Part shown: in pieces, positions 1 through 8,264 of the stretch
How the letters are laid out: the number at the start of each line of letters is the position of its first letter
How positions within the stretch are numbered: the first letter of the stretch is position 1
Source: JBQTJN01 sp052387095
GTDB taxonomy: Bacteria > Pseudomonadota > Alphaproteobacteria > Micavibrionales > Micavibrionaceae
DNA length: 35,755 nucleotides
Direction: 5' to 3'
NCBI GenBank assembly: GCA_052387095.1
Contig: JBQTJN010000034.1
Location: forward strand, 1-35,755
Notes under the pieces: model-generated
What the model saw: the letters and a program-made list of their open reading frames with translations, nothing else
What the model was told of the DNA's origin: nothing
The model's database searches: none
Made by a program: the position numbers and the translations under genes

Positions 1-320
1 GGGGCGGGCAGCAGAAAAACTTTGCGCTCGCCATGGAAAAAGTTCACCAACGCCTCGGCGATGCGCCGAACCGCAGCGCGTCCTTTATGTGTGTGCTGGC
101 GCTCGCCTGGCCAGACGGACACGCGGAAATTTTCGAAGGCAAGGTCGATGGCAACATCGCCTGGCCGCCGCGCGGCGATAAGGGCTTCGGATACGACCCG
201 ATTTTCGTGCCTGAAGGTTACACGGAAACCTTCGCTGAAATGGATGCTAAGAAGAAGCAGGAAATGTCACACCGCGCTCTGGCCTTCGCCAAAATGGTCA
301 ACGAATGCTTCGCCCAATAA
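1..320 (+). CDS. rdgB: RdgB/HAM1-family XTP/dITP diphosphatase, C-terminal part (5' end outside window)
   Basis: This is the C-terminal ~105 residues of a non-canonical purine NTP pyrophosphatase, which hydrolyses XTP, dITP and ITP to monophosphates and keeps deaminated purines out of DNA and RNA. The frame is open from the first bases, so the gene starts before the window. Visible family signatures are the strand segment with FEGKVDGNIAWPPRG, the substrate-pocket motif GFGYDPIFVPEGY and the terminal MSHRALAF helix that carries the conserved Ser-His-Arg. The stop (TAA at 318-320) overlaps the downstream hemW by 16 nt, a pairing common in proteobacteria that suggests co-transcription. Confidence 0.93.
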   Translation, partial: GGQQKNFALAMEKVHQRLGDAPNRSASFMCVLALAWPDGHAEIFEGKVDGNIAWPPRGDKGFGYDPIFVPEGYTETFAEMDAKKKQEMSHRALAFAKMVNECFAQ

Positions 321-1492
321 ATAATCACTTAAAAAACCGCGCTGGCGCAGGGCTCTACTTTCACTGGCCCTTCTGCCTCGCCAAGTGTCCCTACTGCGAT
401 TTCAATGTTCACATTAATCCATCCATCAATCACGATGCCTGGGAGGCGGCCTATCTTAAATCCATCGCTCATTACCATGAACTCATGCCGGATATCGAGA
501 TCGCCAGCGTTTTTTTCGGCGGCGGCACCCCCTCTCTCATGCGTCCCGCTGGAATCGAAAAAATCCTGCAGGCCGTGGCCAAAAAATGGGACACCGCCGT
601 CGACCTCGAGGTCACCCTGGAGGCCAACCCGACCTCCGTCGAGATAGAAAAATTCGCCGCCTTCCGCGCCGCCGGCATCAACCGTGTCTCGCTCGGCGTG
701 CAGGCCCTGAATGACGAAGATCTGGCCTTTCTTGGCCGTAAGCACAATGTGAAGGAAGCATTAAAGGCCATTGATATCACGCAAAAATTATTCGAGCGTT
801 CCAGTTTCGACCTCATCTATGCGCGCCCCGGTCAAAAACTGCAGGATTGGGAGCGGGAGTTACGCGGCGCATCGAATCGAATCGGCTCCCATCTCTCCTG
901 CTACCAGCTCACCATCGAGCGCGGCACGCCTTTCTATTTTGAAGCTGCGCAGGGGCGTTTCCAGATCCCGGACCAGGACCGCGCGGCGGAGTTTTACCTC
1001 CTCACGCGGGACATTCTCGGCGGCTTAGGCCTGCCGGCTTACGAGGTGTCCAATCACGCGCGCCCCGGCCATGAATCGCGGCACAACCTTATCTACTGGA
1101 GTTACGGTGATTATATCGGCATCGGCCCCGGTGCGCATGGGCGCCTGACTTTGAACGGCGAAAAATTCGCCACCCGCGAACACAGCCAACCGGATATTTG
1201 GCTGCAAAAAGTGGAAGAGGGCGGTAGCGGCGCGCACCCCTACACGCACATACCGCCGCGTGAGCGTTTCGTCGAAGCACTGATGATGGGATTGCGCGTG
1301 CGTGAAGGTGTGTGGCTTGAAAGCATTCAAATGCAGTCCGGCTATAAAATCGAAGACGTGCTCGACCGTGCAAAAATTGAAAAATCCGTCGCAGAAGGCT
1401 GGGTATCATTCGAGGACAATCGTCTAAAACCCGGTGCCGAAGGCTGGTTGCGCCTGAACGCGCTGATTCCCTATATAATGAAGGCCGCCTAG
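305..1492 (+). CDS. hemW: HemW, radical SAM haem chaperone (formerly HemN-like coproporphyrinogen oxidase)
   Basis: The protein has 395 aa, normal for HemW. The radical-SAM [4Fe-4S] motif CxxxCxxC is C24, C28 and C31 in HWPFCLAKCPYCDF, followed by the SAM-binding GGGTPS segment near residue 75. The HNxxYW signature of HemW (SRHNLIYWSYGDYIGIG) lies in the C-terminal half. Authentic HemN has an extra N-terminal region and an additional Cys that are absent here, so a haem-trafficking chaperone is more likely than an anaerobic oxidase. The start overlaps the end of rdgB by 16 nt. No better in-frame start exists before the motif. The 3' end overlaps the convergent gene by 4 nt. Confidence 0.92.
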   Translation: MLRPINNHLKNRAGAGLYFHWPFCLAKCPYCDFNVHINPSINHDAWEAAYLKSIAHYHELMPDIEIASVFFGGGTPSLMRPAGIEKILQAVAKKWDTAVDLEVTLEANPTSVEIEKFAAFRAAGINRVSLGVQALNDEDLAFLGRKHNVKEALKAIDITQKLFERSSFDLIYARPGQKLQDWERELRGASNRIGSHLSCYQLTIERGTPFYFEAAQGRFQIPDQDRAAEFYLLTRDILGGLGLPAYEVSNHARPGHESRHNLIYWSYGDYIGIGPGAHGRLTLNGEKFATREHSQPDIWLQKVEEGGSGAHPYTHIPPRERFVEALMMGLRVREGVWLESIQMQSGYKIEDVLDRAKIEKSVAEGWVSFEDNRLKPGAEGWLRLNALIPYIMKAA

Positions 1493-3036
1493 GGTTTTTT
1501 CCCGAACACAACGCTCTCCAGCGCCTTGCCATTCACCAGCATCTGGCCTTTTTCATTCATCACGAAATCAATCACGTGTTTTGTCGGCGCACCTTCCACG
1601 GCTTCAACACGCGCCTGCGCCTTGATCACCTGGAGCTGTTTGAGCAACTCCTTGCCCTGTTCCGCCGTTTCCGCGTCCTTCGCCGCCGCCTGTGACTTCG
1701 CAGCTTCGATCATTTTATCCAGCCCCGTAAAAACCGCCTGCGCGTTAATGACGGCACTGTTGAGCGCCGCCATGTCGGCCTTGGCCGTTCCATTCAGCGC
1801 GACATTATAATCTCCGTTGCCGAAGCTGTTATCCTTGACGGTCAGCAGAGCGCCCGCCTGCGACAGCATCGCCGGCACCTTCATCATCAGCGAAAGTCCT
1901 GCCAGTGGCGCCATATCGGGATCGCTCATCGCCGCCATCGTGTTCGTGGCCAGCCCAGCAATCTGGCGGATCGGAATATTCTGCATGGCGATATCCATGT
2001 TGGCCCGCGCGGGAGAAAGCTTTTTGTATTTCGCGGTCTGGATTGTCTTCTCCTCCAGACCCTCGAATTTAAGCCGCATATTCATCGACGCAAGATCCGT
2101 ATTGAACCCGGTCATGGTCGTGCCGAGGGCGCCGGAATCCAGTTTGAACAAGCCCGGTGTTTTTCCGTCCCGCCCCTGCCACGAAAAATTAACGTCCGAT
2201 ATCTCGTAATCCACCTGCAATCCGTTTCCAGATGTCATGAAGAAATCCAGCATCGGTCCATAGAGATCCTTCATCTGGATCGGCAGTGTCTGCGCATTCG
2301 CCGCCGCCTGAGCGCCAAGCTTTTTCGTCAGAACGCCCATTTTTTCCTGGTAGGTTTTAATCGCCTGCGGATTGTAATGATCCAGCGTGAAATCGGAGCG
2401 GATATTGGCCACATGCCCCTGCAGTTTTTGCGAAGGTATAACAACGCTCAGACGGTCCAGCGCCATATGACCGGGCCCCGACCATAATCCCTGCTCATCC
2501 TTCGTCATGTCGTAGACAATCTGCAGGGACGGAATGGTGATGGAGTAGGGATAACTGTAATTTTCAACAATGATATTTTTATAAACCGCATCCAGCTTGG
2601 AAAAACTTTCAAGACCCTCATCCCAGATCCCGGCCGCACGCTGTTCGCCGATGCTGGTTTTCGTCTGCAGTGATCCGTGCACACCGTTCATGGTGATCGG
2701 CATCGGGATCGCAGCGGTCATCTTCCACTGCCCGTCCTCATTGTGCGGCGTCGCGTTGATCGAGATCATGCCGATATCAAGACGGCTGCCGTCCGCGTAG
2801 GTGATTTTGGTGTGCGGCAATGTCACGGCGTAATAGCTGCGCGCGGGTTCGACCACGGCCACGCCGTCATAGGAGACTTTCGTCGTGCCGTCGGCCTCGA
2901 GGGCGGTTTTGCGCGCCGCCATGAATTTCTCAAAAATCGCGCCCAGCTTTTCGGCGCCCTTGGCATCAATGCGGGCAGCCCAGGCAGGCTGGGCAATGAG
3001 CACGAGAATCAAGATGATGAGAAAACGCTGAAGCAT
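1489..3036 (-). CDS. Exported hypothetical protein, 515 aa
   Basis: The N-terminus is a clear Sec signal peptide: a hydrophobic run of about 15 residues ending AQPAWAA, with cleavage after Ala-Trp-Ala. The mature part is rich in beta-prone segments and has a Met/Ala/Gln-rich C-terminal third. A periplasmic or outer-membrane-associated beta-rich protein (DUF945- or DUF2125-like in style) is possible, but I cannot match it to a family with confidence. It is a single-gene unit on the minus strand. Its stop overlaps the end of hemW by 4 nt, and a 136-nt gap separates its start from the divergent operon at 3173. Confidence 0.8.
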   Translation of the reverse strand: MLQRFLIILILVLIAQPAWAARIDAKGAEKLGAIFEKFMAARKTALEADGTTKVSYDGVAVVEPARSYYAVTLPHTKITYADGSRLDIGMISINATPHNEDGQWKMTAAIPMPITMNGVHGSLQTKTSIGEQRAAGIWDEGLESFSKLDAVYKNIIVENYSYPYSITIPSLQIVYDMTKDEQGLWSGPGHMALDRLSVVIPSQKLQGHVANIRSDFTLDHYNPQAIKTYQEKMGVLTKKLGAQAAANAQTLPIQMKDLYGPMLDFFMTSGNGLQVDYEISDVNFSWQGRDGKTPGLFKLDSGALGTTMTGFNTDLASMNMRLKFEGLEEKTIQTAKYKKLSPARANMDIAMQNIPIRQIAGLATNTMAAMSDPDMAPLAGLSLMMKVPAMLSQAGALLTVKDNSFGNGDYNVALNGTAKADMAALNSAVINAQAVFTGLDKMIEAAKSQAAAKDAETAEQGKELLKQLQVIKAQARVEAVEGAPTKHVIDFVMNEKGQMLVNGKALESVVFGKKP

Positions 3037-3172
3037 TATGATTTTTTAATCGCTCGGTCCTTATAAGGCAAAGCCTATTTTCCGGATCTGTTAAGTCAAA
3101 TCATTTCGTTGGACAAAAACAGCCATTTCAGTTTATATCAAACACATAATAGGAAATAGCGGATCTTTACTC

Positions 3173-4297
3173 ATGCTTTCGGCGAAAGCCACACAATTCA
3201 AACTGCTTGATGACGGGCGTATCCATTACCAGCCGCAGGAATCCAATCCCCTGCCGGGTGATGCGGTCGCGCATATTACAAAGGGCCCGGGCGCCCTGCA
3301 CCCGGCCATCATGATCGACGAAAGCGCCGCGCTGGCATCGCTCGACAAAACCGCCGTCAAAAATCATCTCGAAGCCTGGCTGAACGATCACATCAAAACC
3401 GTGCTTGAGCCGCTGGTCAATCTCGAGAATCTCGAGGCCGCTGCCGCACCTGTGCGCGGCATCGGCTTCCAGCTCTATGAATCCATGGGCATCGTTCCGC
3501 GCGAAAAACTCGAAGACCTGATCTCTGTTCTTGATCCCGCCATGCGCCAGGATTTGCGCGCGCGCAATATCCGTCTCGGCCCCGTGCTGGTGTTCCTGCC
3601 GGTTCTGAACAAGCCCGCTGCCGTGCGCCTGCGCGCTATTTTATGGACGCTGTTTCGTGGCAACACTTTGCCCGCTGAAACACCGCGTGATGGCATTGTC
3701 TCTTTCAAAATCGACGCCGCTAAAATCGACCGCGATTTCTACCAGGCGGTGGGCTACCCGGTATACGGCCCGCGCGCCATCCGCATCGACATGCTTGACC
3801 GTGTTATCAATGCCATTTACGAAGGCGCGAAGGACGGCAAGTTCCAGGCGCAGCACGCGATGGCCGAATGGCTCGGCTGCGGCATCGGGGAGCTCTATGA
3901 AATCCTGGAAGCCATGGGCCACCGCAAAATCCAGGATGCAAAACCGGCCGAACAAAACGCAGCGCCCGCCGCCGCCGCCGCCGAAGAAACACCTGCCGAA
4001 ACCGAAACACCAAAACCGGCTGCCAAACCGGAACTCTCATTCTTCCGCCTGAAAAAAGGCAAGGCTTTTACCACTCCTCAGCTGCTTTCCCCGCGCAAGC
4101 GGAGAACTGACACGCCAGATAAAGATTCCCGCTTTCGCGGGAAAGGCAAAGAGGAAGGGAAAAATAAAACGCGCAAACCTGTCCACAAAAAGCGCGAGGA
4201 ACGCAAGCCCGAGCCGCGCATCATGTCGGCCGAGGCAAAAACGCAAAGCGAATCCCCTTTCGCCATTCTCGGACAATTGAAAAGCCGCGTAAAATGA
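3173..4297 (+). CDS. Stand-alone C-terminal domain of the alphaproteobacterial SUV3-like helicase family
   Basis: The first ~250 residues match the C-terminal region of the large alphaproteobacterial helicase-related proteins (Suv3/MgpS type), as I recall the family: a linker with HLEAWLNDHI, then RLRAILWTLF, the FYQAVGYPVYGPRAIRIDML segment and a WLGCGIGELYEILEAMGHR winged-helix-like end. The DEAD-box motor (Walker A/B, helicase motifs) is absent. An in-frame stop at 3092-3094 and the lack of earlier ATG codons argue against a longer gene. Residues ~260-374 are low complexity: Ala/Pro-rich, then very Lys/Arg-rich, consistent with nucleic-acid binding. This tail contains a translated palindromic element (about 4085-4146). 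The gene ends ATGA, overlapping the next start by 4 nt. Confidence 0.7.
   Translation: MLSAKATQFKLLDDGRIHYQPQESNPLPGDAVAHITKGPGALHPAIMIDESAALASLDKTAVKNHLEAWLNDHIKTVLEPLVNLENLEAAAAPVRGIGFQLYESMGIVPREKLEDLISVLDPAMRQDLRARNIRLGPVLVFLPVLNKPAAVRLRAILWTLFRGNTLPAETPRDGIVSFKIDAAKIDRDFYQAVGYPVYGPRAIRIDMLDRVINAIYEGAKDGKFQAQHAMAEWLGCGIGELYEILEAMGHRKIQDAKPAEQNAAPAAAAAEETPAETETPKPAAKPELSFFRLKKGKAFTTPQLLSPRKRRTDTPDKDSRFRGKGKEEGKNKTRKPVHKKREERKPEPRIMSAEAKTQSESPFAILGQLKSRVK
4085..4146 (+). repeat. Type C palindromic element translated in the tail of the helicase-C-like gene
   Basis: Two GC-rich hairpins are separated by a short AT-richer linker. The first is CCCCGCgcaaGCGGAG-like near 4089-4104. The second is a perfect TTCCCGC / TTTC loop / GCGGGAA at 4126-4143. 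Elements with this TTCCCGCgaaaGCGGGAA core are widespread small repeats in proteobacteria, usually in gene gaps. Here it is read through in frame as part of the Arg/Lys-rich tail (around SPRKRRTDT to DSRFRGKGK). Confidence 0.6.
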
Positions 4298-4662
4298 TCC
4301 GGCTCGCCCTGCTCATGGCCGCGGTCTTGTTCGGTTTTACGAATCACGCGCGCGCGGCGCAATTCTCCGGCGATTACCTTCTGCAGATGTGCGCCAGCGA
4401 CAAGGAAGGCAAGGAACTGGTTGCGGGTGGTCACATCGCCTGCCAGGCTTATATTGCCGGCGTACTCGACTATCACAATCTCATGCGCTCTCTGAATACT
4501 TCACCCGGCATTGATTTCTGCGTCCCCGATAATGTCAGCATGTATACGTTGCAGGACCAGATCGTGGCCTTCATTTTCCGGCATAAAAAAGATTACGGCG
4601 CGTTCGTGGCCTCCCCGGCGGTCACCATGGCGCTTTTCACTTATTATCCGTGCAGGAAATAA
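4294..4662 (+). CDS. Secreted Rap1a/Tai-family (type VI immunity-like) domain protein
   Basis: This 122-aa protein has a Sec signal peptide (MIRLALLMAAVLFGF...ARAA). The mature domain shows the Rap1a/Tai pattern: GDYLLQMCASD, then HIACQAYIAGVLDYH, IDFCVPDNVS and a closing FVASPAVTMALFTYYPC. Four cysteines in these blocks probably form two disulfides in the periplasm. Rap1a/Tai4 proteins neutralise type VI amidase effectors, but many chromosomal homologues have no known partner and no effector is visible here. It is translationally coupled to the gene before it (4-nt overlap) and sits 1 nt before the next start. Confidence 0.8.
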   Translation: MIRLALLMAAVLFGFTNHARAAQFSGDYLLQMCASDKEGKELVAGGHIACQAYIAGVLDYHNLMRSLNTSPGIDFCVPDNVSMYTLQDQIVAFIFRHKKDYGAFVASPAVTMALFTYYPCRK

Positions 4663-4663
4663 C

Positions 4664-5164
4664 ATGCAGCCGCCGCTTAAACCCACCCCCCAACTTCTGC
4701 CCGGTGAATTTCTTGAAATCCTGACGCGCCGTTATCTGCCCGCCGTCAGCCTCGCCTACATCGTCTCCGTCCTCGGCTTCGCCGCCGCGCGCGGGGACTT
4801 CTTCCATTATTTTTTTGAGGACCGCGCGGCGTATATCATGGCGCTTGTCATCGCGCTCTGGGTCTCCATCCCCGCCCTGATCTGGATTTTCATCCGCTGC
4901 TTGCATTACAAGGCGCACACAGCCGATGACTGGTACAAAATTACCTGCGGCGTGCTGATGCTGTTTTTATTCGTGAGCTACATCATGTTCCCGGAAGCCG
5001 GATTCTGGGGTCTGCGGCTTTACTTCGCGGCGACACTGCCGGTTTTCCTGATGATTTATCTTCTGCTCGCCAAGGAAGGACTGTCCGCCGCCGCCGCGCA
5101 CCCGCTCACCGCTTTAGGCCTGACATTCCTCGTTCATGGCGCGCTGATCCCGTTCATTCACTGA
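4664..5164 (+). CDS. Small polytopic membrane protein of unknown function
   Basis: The product is 166 aa from ATG 4664, preceded by an AGGAAAT Shine-Dalgarno-like stretch inside the end of the upstream gene. A longer reading from 4511 exists but is antisense-like in composition and overlaps the Rap1a-like gene, so I rejected it. Hydrophobic segments around residues 20-40, 48-70, 85-105, 108-130 and near the C-terminus suggest four to five membrane helices. I recognise no family. It is the last gene of the 3173-5164 operon and its end overlaps the convergent permease by 7 nt. Confidence 0.7.
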   Translation: MQPPLKPTPQLLPGEFLEILTRRYLPAVSLAYIVSVLGFAAARGDFFHYFFEDRAAYIMALVIALWVSIPALIWIFIRCLHYKAHTADDWYKITCGVLMLFLFVSYIMFPEAGFWGLRLYFAATLPVFLMIYLLLAKEGLSAAAAHPLTALGLTFLVHGALIPFIH

Positions 5165-6213
5165 AAATGATTGATGAGAAATCCCAGTAGTAAAACCTGC
5201 GGCACCGTGATGGCGGGCAGGGATAGCGCGATCTTCCATGATTTCGTCGCATCTCGCAGGACCATCATCTCCGTGTAATCTGTCGATACACCCGCCATCA
5301 GGAAGGCAAAGGCATTTCCCGGCGCCTGCGCGCTTTTAAGAATTTCCGCGGCAATCGGTGTCGAGCCTTCCGAACACACCTCGATGATGGTTGTCATGAT
5401 CAGCGTCATGCACAGACCAAACAGGGTCGGCCCGAACCACGCCGCGAAAGCTTCCGGCGGCACGAAAGTCCGCACTGCCGCAGCAATTACAATCCCCAGC
5501 AACAACCAGCGCAGCAGCATCTGCGCCTCGTGCATCCCGCCACGCAGGATCTCCATGAAGAATTTCGGCGTAAAGCGAAAACCTTTCAGGCGTTCTTTCA
5601 TGTCGGCGCGGATAGAAAACCCCTCGATCCTCTGGAGTTTGTGCGGATTCTCTGGCAAAATCCCGGCGCGGGCGAGAAGAATATAAATACTCCCTGTCAG
5701 CAGCGCGATGACAACAGAACCGGCAATAAAAACCAGAGTCCATTTCAGCCCGATCAGCGCGATTAGGATCAGTGTCAGCGAAAAGCTGTTCCACGGGCTG
5801 GCAATCAGGAACGTCATCACCTGTGCGAGAGAAGCGCCGCGCTCATAGAGTTTTGCCCCGATCATCAGGATTCCGTGCGAGCACAAATCAAGTAACAACC
5901 CGGCAAAGCACGCACGCAGCAGGCCGGAAAAATTATCGCCGGGGCCCAGCAGCACCTGGAAATATTCGCGCGGTACCTTGTTCATGAACCCGACCCCGAT
6001 AATGCCGAGCACAATTCCCCACCACATGGTGCCGAGAAACTCGAGAACCGTGTGCGCGAAATGATCAATGGAGGGAATATTCAGGCCTGCAAAATAAAGT
6101 GCCAGCACCGCCACAATAACCCCGAGGCTGCCGAACAATACGAAATCGAACCGGCGCCCGTGTTCGAGTCCCTCGTCGTCTGTCGTGCAGCAGTCAGGGG
6201 TTGTTTCTCTCAT
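5158..6213 (-). CDS. ArsP/DUF318-type (YraQ/SO_0444-like) permease
   Basis: This 351-aa polytopic inner-membrane protein has two related halves, typical of the DUF318/ArsP permease family, whose members export metal(loid)s or organoarsenicals. The half-repeat hallmarks are LLDLCSHGILMIGAKLYERG with LIASPWNSFSLTLIL in the first half and IIEVCSEGSTPIAAEIL with AGVSTDYTEMMVLRD in the second. Each half carries a Cys-Ser motif where metal-handling relatives have conserved Cys. The N-terminus has a Cys-Cys pair (TPDCCTTDD), a possible metal ligand. The start ATG shares one base with the stop of the upstream polyprenyl synthase (TAATG), which implies translational coupling. The substrate cannot be read from sequence. 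Confidence 0.8.
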   Translation of the reverse strand: MRETTPDCCTTDDEGLEHGRRFDFVLFGSLGVIVAVLALYFAGLNIPSIDHFAHTVLEFLGTMWWGIVLGIIGVGFMNKVPREYFQVLLGPGDNFSGLLRACFAGLLLDLCSHGILMIGAKLYERGASLAQVMTFLIASPWNSFSLTLILIALIGLKWTLVFIAGSVVIALLTGSIYILLARAGILPENPHKLQRIEGFSIRADMKERLKGFRFTPKFFMEILRGGMHEAQMLLRWLLLGIVIAAAVRTFVPPEAFAAWFGPTLFGLCMTLIMTTIIEVCSEGSTPIAAEILKSAQAPGNAFAFLMAGVSTDYTEMMVLRDATKSWKIALSLPAITVPQVLLLGFLINHFQ

Positions 6214-7196
6214 TATACCTGTCTTGAGATAGAGTAGGCGACCAGATTGTCAAGAATGGCGCGTAATTCATGATCCGGCGCTTCCGCCAGTGCCTCACGC
6301 GCGCGTCCACCGTATTGCGCCGCCAAATCCAGGCCGCGCGCGATTCCGTTGTGCTTTTGAATCAGGCGCTGTGCCTCACCGAAATCCGCATCTGTTTGTT
6401 TTTTCTCTGCAATGGTGCGGGTCCAGAAATTTTTTTCCGCATTCTCGGATTTTTCAATTGCGAAAATCAACGGAGCCGTCATTTTCCCTTCGCGGAAATC
6501 ATCGCCGACCGTTTTCCCGAGTGTGCCTTCATCCGCCGTGTAATCCAGCGCGTCATCGGCGATCTGGAAGGCGATGCCGAGATTAAACCCGTATTCCGCC
6601 ATCGCGTGCGCCGCTGCCTTGTCCGCCCCTGCAATCACCGGCCCGACCTCGCAGGCCGCCGCGAACAGCGCCGCCGTCTTGGCACTGATCACTTTGATGT
6701 AATCATCCAGCGTCGTCGCGACATTGTTCGCTGTCCCGAGTTGCATGACCTCGCCCTGGCTTATCACCGCCGACGCATCGGACAGAATCCGCAAAACTTC
6801 CAGCGAACCGTCCTCGACCATCCCCTGAAACGCACGCGCAAACAGGAAATCCCCGACCAGGATGCTGGCCTTGTTGCCGAACATCTCGTTCGCTGTCGAT
6901 TGCCCGCGCCGCTGCGCGCTTTCATCGACGACATCATCATGCAGGAGTGTGGCGCTGTGAATAAATTCCACGCATGCAGCCAAACCGCCTGCGCGCTTCA
7001 TGTCACCGCCGTAAATCGCCGCGCTCGCCAGCGTCAGGAGCGGCCTGATACGCTTGCCGCCTGCTTCAATCAGATGGCTCGCAACCTGCGGAATAAGGGT
7101 GATTGGCGATTCCAGCCGGTTCAGGATTAGCGCATTAACGTGCTTCATATCCGCCGCAAGAATTTCCGAGAGAATTTTTTGCGGGTCATCACTCAT
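6213..7196 (-). CDS. ispB: Long-chain polyprenyl (octaprenyl/decaprenyl-type) diphosphate synthase
   Basis: The enzyme is a 327-aa trans-prenyltransferase that extends FPP/GGPP with IPP to make the ubiquinone side chain. The substrate-binding GGKRIRP is at residues 46-52. The first Asp-rich motif is LLHDDVVDES (D87, D88, D91) and the second is FQIADDALDY, followed by GKTVGDDFREGKMTAPL. Small residues and the spacing upstream of the first DDxxD suit a long-chain product, but chain length is not certain. It is the middle gene of a minus-strand operon: 8-nt overlap with the exported protein upstream and 1-nt overlap with the permease downstream. Confidence 0.9.
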   Translation of the reverse strand: MSDDPQKILSEILAADMKHVNALILNRLESPITLIPQVASHLIEAGGKRIRPLLTLASAAIYGGDMKRAGGLAACVEFIHSATLLHDDVVDESAQRRGQSTANEMFGNKASILVGDFLFARAFQGMVEDGSLEVLRILSDASAVISQGEVMQLGTANNVATTLDDYIKVISAKTAALFAAACEVGPVIAGADKAAAHAMAEYGFNLGIAFQIADDALDYTADEGTLGKTVGDDFREGKMTAPLIFAIEKSENAEKNFWTRTIAEKKQTDADFGEAQRLIQKHNGIARGLDLAAQYGGRAREALAEAPDHELRAILDNLVAYSISRQV

Positions 7197-7620
7197 GTTT
7201 TTTATCTTTCGCGGGCAGATCTTCTACTTTGCTGACCGACAATGTCCGCAACTGCGCGCGCTGCGCCTTGTTCTTTTTGTAATCCGACAGGATCGATGCA
7301 AACCCGGTTTCCGGCGGGGCAGAGGCGGGCGTTTCCGATTTCTCCGTTTCTTCCTCTATCTTTTCTTCTTCGGGCGTGCCCGCCGCGAGCGCCTTGTATT
7401 TTTCCCACGCAATATCCGAATCGCTTTTGGCATCCGGGTCTTTTTCTGCTGCCTCCGGCTTATTCCGCACATAATTCATGGTCCGCAAACCCTCCGGCTT
7501 GTCCGGCGCACTCTGGCTCTTAGTGTTGTAGATCGTGCGTATCGCCGGCGCGCGTCCGTCTTCCGCAAAAGCCGGGGTGAAATGCAGCATGAAAAAGGCT
7601 ATAAGGATGAGGGCGCGCAT
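7189..7620 (-). CDS. Exported hypothetical protein, charged and probably disordered
   Basis: The product is 143 aa with a signal peptide (MRALILIAFFMLHFTPAFAE). The mature part is dominated by Glu, Lys, Pro and Ala (for example EEEKIEEETEKSETPASAPP), ends with KDKKHE and has no cysteine, so it is likely an unstructured periplasmic protein. It heads the operon with the polyprenyl synthase (8-nt overlap). A 29-nt gap separates it from the divergent GNAT gene. I recognise no family. Confidence 0.7.
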   Translation of the reverse strand: MRALILIAFFMLHFTPAFAEDGRAPAIRTIYNTKSQSAPDKPEGLRTMNYVRNKPEAAEKDPDAKSDSDIAWEKYKALAAGTPEEEKIEEETEKSETPASAPPETGFASILSDYKKNKAQRAQLRTLSVSKVEDLPAKDKKHE

Positions 7621-7649
7621 GGCCTATTTTTAAAGGGTTCGGGTTTTCT

Positions 7650-8177
7650 ATGCAAATACAAAACATAACCGTCCGGAACGCCTCCCAGGAGGATATAAAC
7701 AAACTCCGGGCGCTGGCGGGCGAAATGAAGCTGGTCAAGGACGCCGATTATTTCGAGATGCAATATGAGCGCCAGTGCGAAGACACACGCCTTGTGCTGA
7801 TCGCGCAGGCCGATGGCCGCGATGTCGCTTACTGCATTCTCAACTGGCAGCCCAAATACAGCTTTTTCCGCAAACGGGGCATTCCCGAAATCCAGGATAT
7901 CAATGTCCTGCAAAACCTGCGCCGGCAGGGCATTGCGCAGCACATGATTCGCTACTGCGAAGACTTGGCACGGGAAAAGGGTTGCGAATGGATGGGGATA
8001 GGATTCGGCTTATCTGCGGCTTATGGGCCTGCACAAATTCTCTATACAAAAGAGGGATATGTTCCCGACGGGAACGGGGTTAATTATGATCGCAAAGCTG
8101 TAGCTGAGGGCGAATTCCGCCCCGTCGATGACAATTTGTGTTTGATGATGGTCAAAAACCTTAAAAATCCCCGCTAA
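7650..8177 (+). CDS. GNAT-family N-acetyltransferase
   Basis: This 175-aa protein has the GNAT fold pattern. An N-terminal strand-helix (ITVRNASQEDINKLRALA) is followed by a central strand pair ending at GIPEIQDINVL. The acetyl-CoA pyrophosphate loop is LRRQGIAQHMIRYCE (the R/QxxGxG/A motif), and the fourth motif contains LYTKEGYVPDGNGVNYD. The substrate is not evident. The Asn-Tyr-Asp end (NGVNYDRKAV) occurs in small-molecule acetyltransferases. It has no operon partner: it diverges from the 7620 gene and lies 87 nt before ppdK. Confidence 0.85.
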   Translation: MQIQNITVRNASQEDINKLRALAGEMKLVKDADYFEMQYERQCEDTRLVLIAQADGRDVAYCILNWQPKYSFFRKRGIPEIQDINVLQNLRRQGIAQHMIRYCEDLAREKGCEWMGIGFGLSAAYGPAQILYTKEGYVPDGNGVNYDRKAVAEGEFRPVDDNLCLMMVKNLKNPR

Positions 8178-8201
8178 AAACCCATATTCCTTTGAATCTT
8201 T

Positions 8202-8231
8202 TTGAAATATCACCCGCTTATATGCTATTCC
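8202..8231 (+). promoter_or_regulatory. Possible sigma-70-type promoter of ppdK
   Basis: TTGAAA (8202-8207) and TATTCC (8226-8231) are 18 nt apart in the 87-nt gap before ppdK. A GAGG/AAGGG Shine-Dalgarno region follows at 8248-8258, 6 nt before the ATG. The boxes are only moderate matches. Confidence 0.3.
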
Positions 8232-8264
8232 AAACACAGGCAAACTTGAGGTAAAGGGCACTTC

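Noticed and set aside
3965..3985. GCC trinucleotide run
   Set aside because: It encodes a short poly-alanine linker in an already low-complexity tail; no sign of instability or regulatory use.
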